The notes beneath the pieces are model-generated. The model did not search any database, was not told where the DNA came from, and worked only from the letters and a program-made list of their open reading frames with translations. From JACKIP01 sp963710165 (GTDB lineage: Bacteria > Pseudomonadota > Alphaproteobacteria > Micavibrionales > Micavibrionaceae), in assembly GCA_963710165.1 (NCBI GenBank), contig CAVPYZ010000004.1, positions 806,001-870,000 of the forward strand: a stretch of 64,000 nucleotides of DNA, in the 5' to 3' direction. Positions 16,769 through 26,266 of the stretch are shown one piece after another. Position 1 is the first letter of the stretch. Every line of letters starts with the position of its first letter. The position numbers and the translations under genes are program-made.

Positions 16769-18576
16769 AAAAACTAGTTCTTCTTTCTTTAACGTTAATC
16801 GTCACATCAGCGTGCTCTCAGGTAAATATACCCGGGCCGCGTAACTTGAAAATTCCACAGCCGACACAAGCAGGCGAGCGTAAGAGCGCAGTGAATGAGC
16901 GTCCTGATTCCGTTATGTATCTTCCTTTGGGGAAAGACGTTTTGATCCCCGAAGTCCCGCCGAGTGATTTACTTCCTGATAAAATTATAGGGCCTTTAGA
17001 ACTTCGTGGTGAAACGCTGGCGGGTGCATTACAGCTGATCACGTCCGATTTTGATATTCCGCTCGCGTTCGAAAGTGACGAAGCTTTAACACGTCGTGTA
17101 ACTGTTTCGAATATGCGCGGACCCATGCGTCGTGTGGTTAATCGTGTGTGTTCTTTGGCGGATTTATATTGCTCATTCGAAGACGGCGTTCTGGTTATCA
17201 AAGACACACAAACCTTTACAGTCAGCGTGCCACCTGTTGGTGGTCCTGCCGATATTATCACGGCAGTTGCATCAGGTATTCAGGGGATTACAGGGCTGAA
17301 TACGATAACCGATACAGGTACACGGACAATTATTTATGAAGCCACACAAAGAACATCCGGTCTGGTAGATCGCTATTTCCAACGGATGCGTCGCAGTACG
17401 GCTATGGTGATTTTTGAGATGTATATCTGGGAAGTGTCCTTGGATAACGGCAATGCGACAGGTATTCAGTGGGATCAGATTCTGGATTTTGGTAAGTTTT
17501 CCAGTAACGTTTCCCTTCCATCAACTATTCCTGCAGACTTTGCCCCAATCAGTATCGGCCTGCCCAGCACAGGTGATATTGACCCGAATGATGTGGTCAG
17601 GTTTATTTCAACATTCGGCGCGGTTAAGACAATATCACAGCCACAAATTACAATGTTGTCAGGCTCGCAATCAACTTTGAGAGCCGCGGATACGATAAAT
17701 TATGTATCTTCTTTGGAGCGTACGGTTGATAACGGTGAAGTGTCGGTCTCCACAGAAACCGATTCAGTTGATACAGGTTTTACATTGGAAATCAGCGCCG
17801 ATTGGGATAACGCAACTGTTTATAGTAATATCCAGATCGAGCTGCAAGAGTTCCGTCGTTTTGAAACATTTGGCGAAGGAACGGAAACAGAATTACAGCT
17901 TCCGGAAACAACCGAGCGTGAAGTTTCAACGCAAGTTCGTATTCGTCCCGGTGATTCGTTACTATTAGCCGGGCTTGTGCGTGAAACGGATCAGTATAAT
18001 AAAGAAGGCCCCGGTTTTAACGCTCCTGTTATTCCAACATCGCGTAGCACTCAAGTGTCCAATGTCGAACTTGTCTTCCTGATGAAACCACGGGTTATTA
18101 TTTATACAACTGATCCTGAAAGTGGTCCTGTACAAAACAATACGCCAAGAAATGTTCTGGAACAAAAGGTTGCAACACCCCCGCCAATCGTTGAAAAAAC
18201 TGTAACACCTGCACCTCCCGCCCCCATAACACCACAGGCGGCAAGACAAAATCAGGCTGTTGTTAAAAGACAGGCGCAAGACGAAGTCAGACGACTAGAT
18301 AAAGTTATTCGTGATGTGAATATTGATAGTAATTTCTCTGCACCACAAACAAAGACGGTTATTAAAACTCTGAACGCACCGCCCAGTCTGTTTCCGAAAG
18401 CCGACAGCATTTCCAAAGCTGAGAACGGGCAAGCGGCTCTGGTTGTACCGCTGACTGAAAATCAGAAACGGGACGGTGTTATAGAAGAGATAGTAGAAGA
18501 AGTTTTACAAGAAGAAGACGAAAACACCACGCCCATGATCGGAACAGTGCCGCTCGATTTACTAAATCCTAACTAA
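16765..18576 (+). CDS. pilN: Secretin lipoprotein, R64 PilN-like
   Basis: A 603-aa outer-membrane secretin candidate. It starts with a lipoprotein-type signal (LVLLSLTLIVTSAC, Cys17). A short N0/STN-like domain follows (about 75-140, GPLELRGETLAGALQLITSD). The secretin domain is at about 285-450, with SQPQITMLSGSQSTLRAAD and VRIRPGDSLLLAGLVRE. A Pro/Gln-rich tail of about 150 residues follows the secretin domain, which is unusual. In R64 PilN the ring lets the thin pilus cross the outer membrane. The gene overlaps the response regulator and is followed by the Ig-like-domain gene after 20 bp. Confidence 0.82.
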   Translation: MKKLVLLSLTLIVTSACSQVNIPGPRNLKIPQPTQAGERKSAVNERPDSVMYLPLGKDVLIPEVPPSDLLPDKIIGPLELRGETLAGALQLITSDFDIPLAFESDEALTRRVTVSNMRGPMRRVVNRVCSLADLYCSFEDGVLVIKDTQTFTVSVPPVGGPADIITAVASGIQGITGLNTITDTGTRTIIYEATQRTSGLVDRYFQRMRRSTAMVIFEMYIWEVSLDNGNATGIQWDQILDFGKFSSNVSLPSTIPADFAPISIGLPSTGDIDPNDVVRFISTFGAVKTISQPQITMLSGSQSTLRAADTINYVSSLERTVDNGEVSVSTETDSVDTGFTLEISADWDNATVYSNIQIELQEFRRFETFGEGTETELQLPETTEREVSTQVRIRPGDSLLLAGLVRETDQYNKEGPGFNAPVIPTSRSTQVSNVELVFLMKPRVIIYTTDPESGPVQNNTPRNVLEQKVATPPPIVEKTVTPAPPAPITPQAARQNQAVVKRQAQDEVRRLDKVIRDVNIDSNFSAPQTKTVIKTLNAPPSLFPKADSISKAENGQAALVVPLTENQKRDGVIEEIVEEVLQEEDENTTPMIGTVPLDLLNPN

Positions 18577-18596
18577 TTTCATTATACTGGATAGAT

Positions 18597-20216
18597 ATGC
18601 ATTTTAAATTTACACGGATACTGAACGCAACACTCCCCGCACTATTTGCTGTGTGGATCGGTTTGAGCGCGCCTGTATCTTTGGCGCAATCTGCCTTCGA
18701 AAATCCGGGAACACGCGGCGGTTCGGGCTCCGGGCTTATCCCTGTCGAAGAAGAGATTGACGGCGGCACAATCGGTATCGGCTCAACAGCGCAAATTGTT
18801 GTTTTATTTCGTAATGAAGGCGGCAGCCCTGTGAATACAGGTGCGATTAATCTTTATCCTTCATCAAATGCGACTGCGAATGTGACGCTTAACCAATGTG
18901 GCCAAGAACCCCTAGCGGGCGGCGCAGATTGCGCAATTGCCATTTCTGTTAAGGGATTACAGGCAGGACCGTGGCGGGTTGCGATGTTAATGCGCCATGA
19001 CGGACGCTCACGCCTAGTTAGTACAGTGCTCAGCGGCGCTGTCGAAGCAGGTGCGGAAGGACAAAACCAGTTAATAAGCGATTTGGAAGCAGTGCCTAAT
19101 GAACTTGATTTCGGCACATTATCAGCCAGTCGTGCGCAACTTAAATCTGTGACACTTCGCAATATTACATCCAATCCGATTACAATCGACGATATTTTTA
19201 TGAGAACAGAGGGAAGTGCGGGTCTAAGCCTTGATCATGAATGCCCCACATTACAAGCAGGGCAAGCCTGTATTGTTGCCGTGAAATGGTCGCCGTTACA
19301 AAGTGGGCCTTCATCCGGTGTGATTGTGGCCAAGCATAGTGGCCCGACAGGAATTACAACTGTTGACATTACAGGGGAATATAATCCTGAAATCAGTCAA
19401 GCAGCAGAGTTATTTCCGGAAGCTGTTCCGGGTAAGGGATTGATGGTGTCGTCGCTATCAGAAATTGATTTTGGTGAGGACATTGACACCATCTCCGCGA
19501 TTACAACGTCTTTGGTTAATTCGGGTGACGCGCCATTGCAAATTACAAAAATAGATTTGTCGGGTTCTGAAAACGGTTTGGAAATTGTAACGACAGGATG
19601 CGCGGACGGCACGGTTTTAGAACCTTTTGATGCATGTCCGTTAACGCTCAGCTGGGGGCCTGTTCGTGAAGGTAGTTTACTGGATGATGTAAAAATAAGA
19701 CATACAGGCGCGCGCGGCGTTTTGGTCTTACCTGTTCGGGGAAGCGCGATCACAGCCGTTAGTAAAGATTCACAATCAATTGTTTTAAATGCATCTCCCG
19801 GATTTGCACTTGATCCTTATGTGAATGCCACAGTTGCAGAACGTATGGAAGAAGATCGCTCCGCCGGATCAATGGCTGAGAGTGCAGATCAAGAACCAAG
19901 AGCGCAGGTCGCCGCACAACCACAACAACCAAGCCGTATTAAAACACTTGACGGATATTCCATCACATCACTTGCCGGTGATCGTGCCATTATCAGCAGC
20001 CCGCGTGGAAGCCGCGTAATTTTTGATCGTGAACCGTTGGTGATTGCAGGTGTTACATGGGTTCCACTTGTTCAATATAGCGGTGTAGAGTTTCAAAGTG
20101 GCGCAGATCAGGTTTTAATGTTGTTTGACAGATCTTTATCTTCTTTTAATACATCTACGTCACAATCAGTTGGTAACGGGAACAATTCTGTTTCTTCTAC
20201 AACTGACGAGCAATAA
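18597..20216 (+). CDS. Secreted protein with three Ig-like (ASH-type) domains
   Basis: A 539-aa protein with a signal peptide (cleavage near LAQ at about 31). Three related beta-sandwich repeats cover about 58-150, 166-262 and 285-390. Each begins with a motif like NELDFGTLSASRA or SEIDFGEDIDTIS and contains a close cysteine pair (C101/C112; CPTLQAGQAC; CADGTVLEPFDAC). This resembles ASPM-SPD2-Hydin or 'choice-of-anchor D' domains. The C-terminal part (about 440-510, DGYSITSLAGDRAIISSPRG) resembles small periplasmic pilot or GspC/PilP-like modules. It lies between secretin and ATPase genes, so it is probably a periplasmic partner of the secretin. Confidence 0.65.
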   Translation: MHFKFTRILNATLPALFAVWIGLSAPVSLAQSAFENPGTRGGSGSGLIPVEEEIDGGTIGIGSTAQIVVLFRNEGGSPVNTGAINLYPSSNATANVTLNQCGQEPLAGGADCAIAISVKGLQAGPWRVAMLMRHDGRSRLVSTVLSGAVEAGAEGQNQLISDLEAVPNELDFGTLSASRAQLKSVTLRNITSNPITIDDIFMRTEGSAGLSLDHECPTLQAGQACIVAVKWSPLQSGPSSGVIVAKHSGPTGITTVDITGEYNPEISQAAELFPEAVPGKGLMVSSLSEIDFGEDIDTISAITTSLVNSGDAPLQITKIDLSGSENGLEIVTTGCADGTVLEPFDACPLTLSWGPVREGSLLDDVKIRHTGARGVLVLPVRGSAITAVSKDSQSIVLNASPGFALDPYVNATVAERMEEDRSAGSMAESADQEPRAQVAAQPQQPSRIKTLDGYSITSLAGDRAIISSPRGSRVIFDREPLVIAGVTWVPLVQYSGVEFQSGADQVLMLFDRSLSSFNTSTSQSVGNGNNSVSSTTDEQ

Positions 20217-20247
20217 ATTCAGCCTTTCGTCCACATAAGGGCATATC

Positions 20248-22083
20248 ATGAGTGATCTTGAAAAAAATAGTATAGAGAATAATGAGTCTTCCGCATCCGA
20301 AGATGACAGCCACTTGCCACCTGAACGTCGTGAGCGTGTAGAACGTCGCAAAGAAAATCTTGGTGGTCCTGGCGGTCTTGAGCGTCGCCGTAAAGGCGAG
20401 CGTCGTAAAGAGCGTTTTGCAGAGGGGCGCGAGCGTTATCTTGATATGGTACAACGCGAACGTTCGATGTTGATAGAGCAGGGACATTCCCGCTCAACTG
20501 AACAGCTTTTAGATATGGCGGGCGCGCGTTCGGCGGCAGAGCTGGATGATGAAAGCGTGAAAGATCGTGCTTCCGGGGATTTACTCCGCTCGATTTTGCC
20601 TGTTCAATCGTGGCTACCTCTCAGCATACATTTGATCGGATTAAGTGACGGCGTTTTGAAGGTCGCACCGCTCCATGATATTAATGAAAAGCAAATTGAT
20701 ACGTTATTATCCACGGCAAATCGTAGTGGATTTCATGTTGAAAAAATTGATGTTGAAATATGGGATCGTGCGGAATTAATCAAGACACTTCGGTCTGTGC
20801 ATGATCTGTCGGCGGATCGGTGTGAGAAAACGTTATCACAATGGTTGATGGATATTGATAACGGTTTGCTGTTGAACCAGTTTGAAAGAGATATGCTGGC
20901 GGAGGCATTGCAATTGCGAGCATCGGATATTCACTTGGTACAGGATAATAATCCTGATGCGCCAAACTGGATTAAATACCGCATTGATGGGGATTTAATT
21001 CCTATGCACTTATTACCTGCGGATGCGATGGCGCGTATGACAACTTTATTAAAACGCGAAGCCGGTCTTAACTTTGGTGATAGAACAACGCCAAAAGATG
21101 GTCGTTTTGGTTTTACATGGCAGGGACGTGGTATTGATGTTCGTGTTGCGGCGGGACCACAGGCACAGGACGGTGAAAAACTGACCCTGCGTTTGCTTGA
21201 TCGTGCGGCTTTGAAAGGATTTGATGAATTATTTCAACGCCATGAAGAAGTTGGCGATCATTTGGCAAGATTACTCTCCCCCGAAATTAAAGGTGGGGGT
21301 GGATTAATCCTGCTTTCCGGCCCGACGGGGTCCGGTAAAACGACAACAATGTATGCTTGTGTTCAACAAATTGACAGGCGTAGGAAACATGTCCTAACAA
21401 TTGAAGATCCGATTGAATATGAACTGCGTTACGCAACACAGTGGCAAGTGCGCCCCGGTATGGAAGGCGGCGGGTTTGCCGATCTTATCCGTGCCTCTAT
21501 GCGTCATGATCCGGATTATATTATTATTGGTGAGATGCGTGACGCCGATACGGTTGAAACTGCGCTGAAGGCGGCGGAGTCAGGGCATACAGTTATTTCC
21601 ACTATTCACGCGGATACCGCGCTTCAGACATTTGAACGCTTACGCTCACTGATGCCGACTGACCGCGAAAGAGCGTCAACCTATACTTTGTCACAACAGG
21701 TGAAAGGCGTTTTAAATCAACGTCTTGTTAGAACTCTCTGCCAAGGGTGTGCGCATCGTAAGCATGTTGTCGATTGTATAAATGAAGAAGAACTACACCG
21801 CCTGAACTTAGACGAAAAAACGCCTGTTAGAACACATAATCAAGCCGGGTGCGACCTGTGTAATAATACAGGGATTTCGGGACGAACGCTGCTGCTGGAT
21901 GCTTTGATGATTGATTTGGGTCCCGCGCAAAGAAATGCCATTTATGAAGCGCTTCTCAAAAACGTCAATAATATGAACGGTCAAGAAGGCGTTCTTATGC
22001 ACACACGTAAAGACGGCTTAATCGATCTGGTCGTCACAGGGCTTGTCGACCCAAAATCAGCGGTCAGTTATCTGGAAGATTAA
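20248..22083 (+). CDS. pilQ: Type IV pilus/type II secretion ATPase, PilQ/GspE-like
   Basis: A 611-aa secretion ATPase. Walker A GPTGSGKTTT is at about 357-366, the Asp box is near ATIEDPIEYEL-type text (VLTIEDPIEYE), Walker B is IIIGEMRD (about 424) and the His box is TVISTIHADT. A tetracysteine zinc site (LCQGC and CDLCNN) follows, as in GspE/PilB. The first 80 residues are very rich in Arg and Glu, with repeated ERRxxxERRK, probably a docking region. It powers pilus or pseudopilus assembly from the cytoplasmic face. A strong terminator immediately follows, so this ends the first transcription unit. Confidence 0.92.
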   Translation: MSDLEKNSIENNESSASEDDSHLPPERRERVERRKENLGGPGGLERRRKGERRKERFAEGRERYLDMVQRERSMLIEQGHSRSTEQLLDMAGARSAAELDDESVKDRASGDLLRSILPVQSWLPLSIHLIGLSDGVLKVAPLHDINEKQIDTLLSTANRSGFHVEKIDVEIWDRAELIKTLRSVHDLSADRCEKTLSQWLMDIDNGLLLNQFERDMLAEALQLRASDIHLVQDNNPDAPNWIKYRIDGDLIPMHLLPADAMARMTTLLKREAGLNFGDRTTPKDGRFGFTWQGRGIDVRVAAGPQAQDGEKLTLRLLDRAALKGFDELFQRHEEVGDHLARLLSPEIKGGGGLILLSGPTGSGKTTTMYACVQQIDRRRKHVLTIEDPIEYELRYATQWQVRPGMEGGGFADLIRASMRHDPDYIIIGEMRDADTVETALKAAESGHTVISTIHADTALQTFERLRSLMPTDRERASTYTLSQQVKGVLNQRLVRTLCQGCAHRKHVVDCINEEELHRLNLDEKTPVRTHNQAGCDLCNNTGISGRTLLLDALMIDLGPAQRNAIYEALLKNVNNMNGQEGVLMHTRKDGLIDLVVTGLVDPKSAVSYLED

Positions 22084-22112
22084 AAAAGCCTTCAAAAGAT
22101 TGAAGGCTTTTT
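22083..22112 (+). terminator. Rho-independent terminator after pilQ-like gene
   Basis: A 13-bp perfect stem, AAAAAGCCTTCAA / TTGAAGGCTTTTT, with an AAGA loop starts at the stop codon of the ATPase gene. The A/T-rich arms make it usable in both directions, so it could also stop the convergent SPFH gene. Confidence 0.9.
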
Positions 22113-22146
22113 AATGTTGATAATTTTAAAATCTATCTAATTGGGG

Positions 22147-23178
22147 TTAGGGGTTAGGAGCATCTAATACACTAGGTACAGTACCATCATTATTATCTCT
22201 GGCATCTACAATAGTTTGCGCGCCTTCTCCTGCTAACACCTGAAGATCTTCCCATCCGTTCCAACGCTCGGCTCTAATAATTTCTACCAGTTGTTCTGCA
22301 CCACCAGAAGCTTCTATTCTAGCGGAAATGGCAGCAGCTTCAGCATCACCAACCTGACGAATAGCATCGGCTTGACCCGCTGCGCGTGTGATTGCGGCGT
22401 CTCTATCACCTGCGGCTTCAGCTCTTTCTGCATCAGCATTTCTTTCTGCTTCTGCTTCTTTAAAACGAGCTTGTTCAGCGGCAGCACGAGATTGAGCAAT
22501 CTGATCACGTCGTGTTTCGTATTTATCATCCCATTCGAAGTTTCCTACTCTAAATGCAGTTACTTCAATAGCAGGAACCATTTCTGGGTTTTCTTCTGTA
22601 CCAATGTTAATTTCACGAGAGATTATATTGTCTATTTCTCTTTGAAGACGTCTTTGAACAGCTTCTCCGACTGCCTCTGAGTTTAGAAAATCTAATCTAC
22701 CTGGCGCTGTCGATGTAACTTCTTGCTCTTCGCCTTCATCAGCGCTAGCAACAACAGTCTGACGAACTACATCTCTAAGAGCTTTTTCAGCAAGCGACTG
22801 AACTCTATCATCAAAGTCGTTCATGTTACGATAGATTTGAGCAACAGTTTCCTCACGTTCTTCTTGCGTACCATTCAAACGTATAAAAGCACCGCTCTCA
22901 ATGTTCTGAGCTGTTATTGCGCCATTTTGCAACGCGGCCGATGTTGGTTCAGGATTTATTTCGCGTACATCAGTCCTTAAAGAATAGACACCTTGATAAA
23001 GTGGCCATTTCATACCAAAGCCAGTATTTGCAACACCCGAAATCTCACCACCTGTTGTAATAAGTTTTGCCTCGTTTTCCCCTGTCATTGTTATGCCATC
23101 AGCTGCAACTAATAGTCCAACGCCAACTGCGCCAGCCCACGCGATTGCTGCACGTGGTATTCTTGGTCTTTCCATCAT
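22147..23178 (-). CDS. SPFH/Band 7 (prohibitin-like) membrane protein
   Basis: A 343-aa protein with one N-terminal membrane segment (about 10-28, AAIAWAGAVGVGLLVAADG), then an SPFH domain (about 30-220) and an Ala/Glu/Arg-rich coiled-coil region (about 225-300). The latter has EAEAERNADAERAEAAGDRD and the prohibitin/flotillin-like AAGQADAIRQVGDAEAAAIS. SPFH proteins form large cage-like oligomers that organise membrane proteins and proteases. It sits on the opposite strand inside the pilus/Dot locus and is convergent with the ATPase gene. Confidence 0.85.
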   Translation of the reverse strand: MMERPRIPRAAIAWAGAVGVGLLVAADGITMTGENEAKLITTGGEISGVANTGFGMKWPLYQGVYSLRTDVREINPEPTSAALQNGAITAQNIESGAFIRLNGTQEEREETVAQIYRNMNDFDDRVQSLAEKALRDVVRQTVVASADEGEEQEVTSTAPGRLDFLNSEAVGEAVQRRLQREIDNIISREINIGTEENPEMVPAIEVTAFRVGNFEWDDKYETRRDQIAQSRAAAEQARFKEAEAERNADAERAEAAGDRDAAITRAAGQADAIRQVGDAEAAAISARIEASGGAEQLVEIIRAERWNGWEDLQVLAGEGAQTIVDARDNNDGTVPSVLDAPNP

Positions 23179-23241
23179 ATTTCCTTTTGTTTATTATTAA
23201 TTTGTGCTTATGAATAAACAAAGTAAGAGACTATGTCAAAT

Positions 23242-23784
23242 TTAACCAGCGCGTTTTTTCGGTTGTTCCGCGTAACTTATATAAAGCGGGTGTTGGGGAT
23301 GGCCGTTTTTTGTCCATTTGAACGCTTTTGGGGTGATGCTTTCTTTTTGGAATAGTTTAAAAATATCTTTTTCACGGTTGTTTAGCATGCCATGCGTTCC
23401 CCAGCCGCAAACGATATTGTCGTTTTCTACGTTTTGTTTCAAAATGAGCCGAATGAAAAAGTCGTTGTAATCACCTGTCGGATTTGATGTTTCATACAGG
23501 TTTTTTGGGTCTGTGCTGCGCAGGGCAAAAATATTTAAAACCTGTAAGCCGCCATATCCGTTTTGACGCGCGCGTCTTTCACATCTTTCAACCGTTGGAT
23601 CGTTCTGTAATTCAGTTGCTGTCGAGGGGTTCAGCATAAGCATAACCAGAGGAGGGGACGCCGCGTCCCATACACGCTCAAGGAAAAAGCGGTATGTTTC
23701 GCACAGGGAATAAACGGCGTAATTTTTACATCCTGTAGAATCCTCATATTCGCGTACGCTTAAATCTTTAAATAAGTAGTGCAT
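23242..23784 (-). CDS. DUF1643 family protein
   Basis: A 180-aa soluble protein. Family signatures are LMLNPSTATELQNDPTVERC and GGLQVLNIFALRSTDPKNL, with a later GWGTHG. DUF1643 proteins are widespread small cytoplasmic proteins of unknown function, sometimes near nucleic-acid or defence genes. It is on the minus strand with the SPFH gene (63-bp gap) and divergent from the PilR-like gene, so the 140-bp gap at 23785-23924 probably holds the promoter of the second machine operon. Confidence 0.85.
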   Translation of the reverse strand: MHYLFKDLSVREYEDSTGCKNYAVYSLCETYRFFLERVWDAASPPLVMLMLNPSTATELQNDPTVERCERRARQNGYGGLQVLNIFALRSTDPKNLYETSNPTGDYNDFFIRLILKQNVENDNIVCGWGTHGMLNNREKDIFKLFQKESITPKAFKWTKNGHPQHPLYISYAEQPKKRAG

Positions 23785-23924
23785 ATATTTTCTTATGTAA
23801 ATTATAAAGTATTGGTTTTAAACACTTTTTTCATATTTTGCCTGTAAAATTAAAACAAGTCAGGGATTTTCTATCCACACCAGACGGGAATTCTCCCTGT
23901 TCTTAAATATAACGGATTAATGAC

Positions 23925-25145
23925 ATGCGACAATGGATTGCTGAAATTGCATATGAGACGACCGCCGGACCAAAGAAAACGTCAGAAGCGTTCTTTTTGC
24001 CGACGATTGATGATGTGCGGCATGAAATTTCGAAAAAGGGCGGTTATGCCATTGCCATTCGTCCGCATGAAAGATCAACACTGGAAAGGCTGCTAGCGCG
24101 TTCTTCATGGTGGCAGGTGCAGTTATTACGCGGAATTCAGTTCCGTTCGAATTCCACATCACCGGGTGTTGCCTTGTGGAAGATCATACAGGCAGAATCA
24201 AATCCGCGTCGTCAGAATATTCTGGCTCCGGCGCGTGAAGCATTGACCAGAGGCTTAGGTGTGATTGACGCGTTAAAAGCGTTAAAGATTTTTGATCGCG
24301 GGACTTTGGCGATTTTAGGGGCGAGTGACAGGGCAAACAGGCTGGCGGAAGGTATTCCGCACGCCATTCAATCGATTACACAAAAGAAAAAGAATGCACG
24401 CGCCGTTGGGGCAACAATGTCTTGGTTGGTGTTTGACGTTTTTACAATTGTATCATCATTGATCGCCGGTAAGCCGATGGTTCTAAAGTGGTTTCGCGAG
24501 AATCCGCCGACAAACCCCGATGAGTTGGAGAAATTTGATAATGTTGTCGGGACGCTAGAGCTGACATGGGATGTTTTGATCTGGAGCGCGGTTGCGGCTG
24601 GTGTGTTCATGGGGTGGTGTGTCGTTTCTTTCTGGCTAAATCGCGGTAATAAAGATTGGCCAACGGCGCGAATCGTTCGAAAAATTCCGCTGGTTGGGGG
24701 GTACTTACGTGATTTGGGTTTTGCTGATTCGATGATGGCATGTGCGCGTATGATGCGGGGTCTTGTTCCTATAAGCGATGCATTAAATCAATCGTCAGAG
24801 GCGACAAATTCGCCGGAAGTCGTGGAATACTGGGAACGTGCAAACCGCGATTTGAACCGCGGTATTCATTTAGGGGCGGCATTGGATAATGTTCCACTCA
24901 GTCGCGCAGAACGTTTAGAACTTGCGAGCTTGTCTGATCTTGATCAAGTTGCTACAGTTATGGAGTTGATTGCCGATATGAGAACATCTGCGGCAAAGAC
25001 AAAACATTCACTTATCGTTTGGATCGCATTTGGTCTGACCGGTGTCTATCTTGCCCTAGCCATGGGTAGTGCGATTTACGCGTTAACAGTTATGAATATG
25101 AGTATGGACAGTATTATGGGTGGTCTGATGGAAGGAGCCGTTTAG
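23925..25145 (+). CDS. pilR: Inner-membrane pilus assembly protein, PilR/GspF-like
   Basis: A 406-aa polytopic protein matching the GspF/PilC/PilR plan: two cytoplasmic helical domains, each before membrane segments. Predicted membrane segments are near 160-178 (WLVFDVFTIVSSLIAG), 205-232 (VLIWSAVAAGVFMGWCVVSF) and 370-395 (LIVWIAFGLTGVYLALAMGS). The second F domain contains LRDLGFADSMMACARMMRGL, like the family's aRxLa..l..G motif. It anchors the ATPase and pilin-extraction platform in the inner membrane. The next gene starts directly after its stop codon. Confidence 0.78.
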   Translation: MRQWIAEIAYETTAGPKKTSEAFFLPTIDDVRHEISKKGGYAIAIRPHERSTLERLLARSSWWQVQLLRGIQFRSNSTSPGVALWKIIQAESNPRRQNILAPAREALTRGLGVIDALKALKIFDRGTLAILGASDRANRLAEGIPHAIQSITQKKKNARAVGATMSWLVFDVFTIVSSLIAGKPMVLKWFRENPPTNPDELEKFDNVVGTLELTWDVLIWSAVAAGVFMGWCVVSFWLNRGNKDWPTARIVRKIPLVGGYLRDLGFADSMMACARMMRGLVPISDALNQSSEATNSPEVVEYWERANRDLNRGIHLGAALDNVPLSRAERLELASLSDLDQVATVMELIADMRTSAAKTKHSLIVWIAFGLTGVYLALAMGSAIYALTVMNMSMDSIMGGLMEGAV

Positions 25146-26150
25146 TTGGTTTTGCATACCGGAAAAGCAAAAGACGGCACGACGGATAACGACATAGGCG
25201 GGTCCGAAAAAAAAGTGCGTCCTGAAAAATTAAAAGCGGCAACACGTAAGCCAGGGCTTGCGGATAAACTTGCCGGTGAAACGTCTGATTTTGCAAAGGA
25301 ATTATTTCCGCATCTTCCACAGGAAATGGTGGGGGGGTCACTTCCGCATATTCCCGGTGCAGAAGACGAGGCTGTTTGGAATGCAGCGTCGCAGGCGTGC
25401 TCGACGGAGAAAGTCCATTATTGTTATTCGGTAGATGATGAGCGCATATGGTACCTGGCCTGCCCCTCGGCACAGCTGGCCTCATATCCTGATAGTTGGT
25501 GTCCTTTGGCGGCGGCTTTACCGGGGAATAGTGAATATTGGGATCGCGAAACAGTCTATCTGTATGAGCAAGAGGGTTTGGCGTCTGCCTTACGGTGGGA
25601 TCAAGAAACAGGTCGTATGCAAGTATATTTAGGGGCGTCAAGAACCATTCTGCCCCGGATACAGACGATGGATGCCAATTTTGTAACAATTAATGCGGAA
25701 GTGGCCGATATTGTTCCATGGAAAAACAAAGCGCTGAGGACAGAGAAGTTATCACGTGCAACATCCAGAATGCTGGTTCAAACAGGACTTTTTCTCAATC
25801 TGTTTATTATAATGATTCTTGGGTTCCAGCTTTTAATGACGCACTCGGTGCAAAGAGATCTTTCAGCCGTGCAGGGCGAAACGCAAACAGCTGTTGGGGA
25901 CTTAATGCAACGTGCGGCAGAGACCATGCGTAATAACTCGGTTCAACATATGGTAAATATTCAGCAGCTGTTGGATGCGCTTGTTAAAATTGACGGCACT
26001 CTTGTTCGCTATGAAATTAAGGATGGTGGGCGCGCAGAGTGGGAGGCACTTGTTCCCCTTGCATATAGTAGCGGTGTAAGTGGAATTAACGGAAAAGTAC
26101 AGCCGGAAATTGAACCGGACGGGCGGGTTAAAATAATCGGAACAAAATAA
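25146..26150 (+). CDS. Inner-membrane pilus assembly protein, PilO-like
   Basis: A 334-aa protein read from a TTG that follows the upstream TAG with no gap, with GGAG eight bases before it. The first 205 residues are cytoplasmic and lack a signal peptide. One membrane segment is at about 209-230 (GLFLNLFIIMILGFQLLM). The periplasmic remainder holds a coiled coil and a short beta domain (VPLAYSSGVSGINGKVQPEI). This topology matches PilO of R64 pili and GspL/PilM-N fusions that hold the platform to the secretin. The assignment comes from topology and position. Confidence 0.55.
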   Translation: MVLHTGKAKDGTTDNDIGGSEKKVRPEKLKAATRKPGLADKLAGETSDFAKELFPHLPQEMVGGSLPHIPGAEDEAVWNAASQACSTEKVHYCYSVDDERIWYLACPSAQLASYPDSWCPLAAALPGNSEYWDRETVYLYEQEGLASALRWDQETGRMQVYLGASRTILPRIQTMDANFVTINAEVADIVPWKNKALRTEKLSRATSRMLVQTGLFLNLFIIMILGFQLLMTHSVQRDLSAVQGETQTAVGDLMQRAAETMRNNSVQHMVNIQQLLDALVKIDGTLVRYEIKDGGRAEWEALVPLAYSSGVSGINGKVQPEIEPDGRVKIIGTK

Positions 26151-26266
26151 TGCCTAAAGCGGACAGCAATAAACATAAGAGTTATCTTAAATTTAACTTA
26201 ATGTTTAAACGATAGAATAAAGAGAAGTAAACATCATCAGAATGTATACATATAAGGACGGAAAAA

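Noticed and set aside
25114..25689. 191-codon ORF antisense to the PilO-like gene
   Set aside because: Pro- and Leu-rich shadow with no recognisable domain; the plus-strand frame fits the operon spacing and topology.
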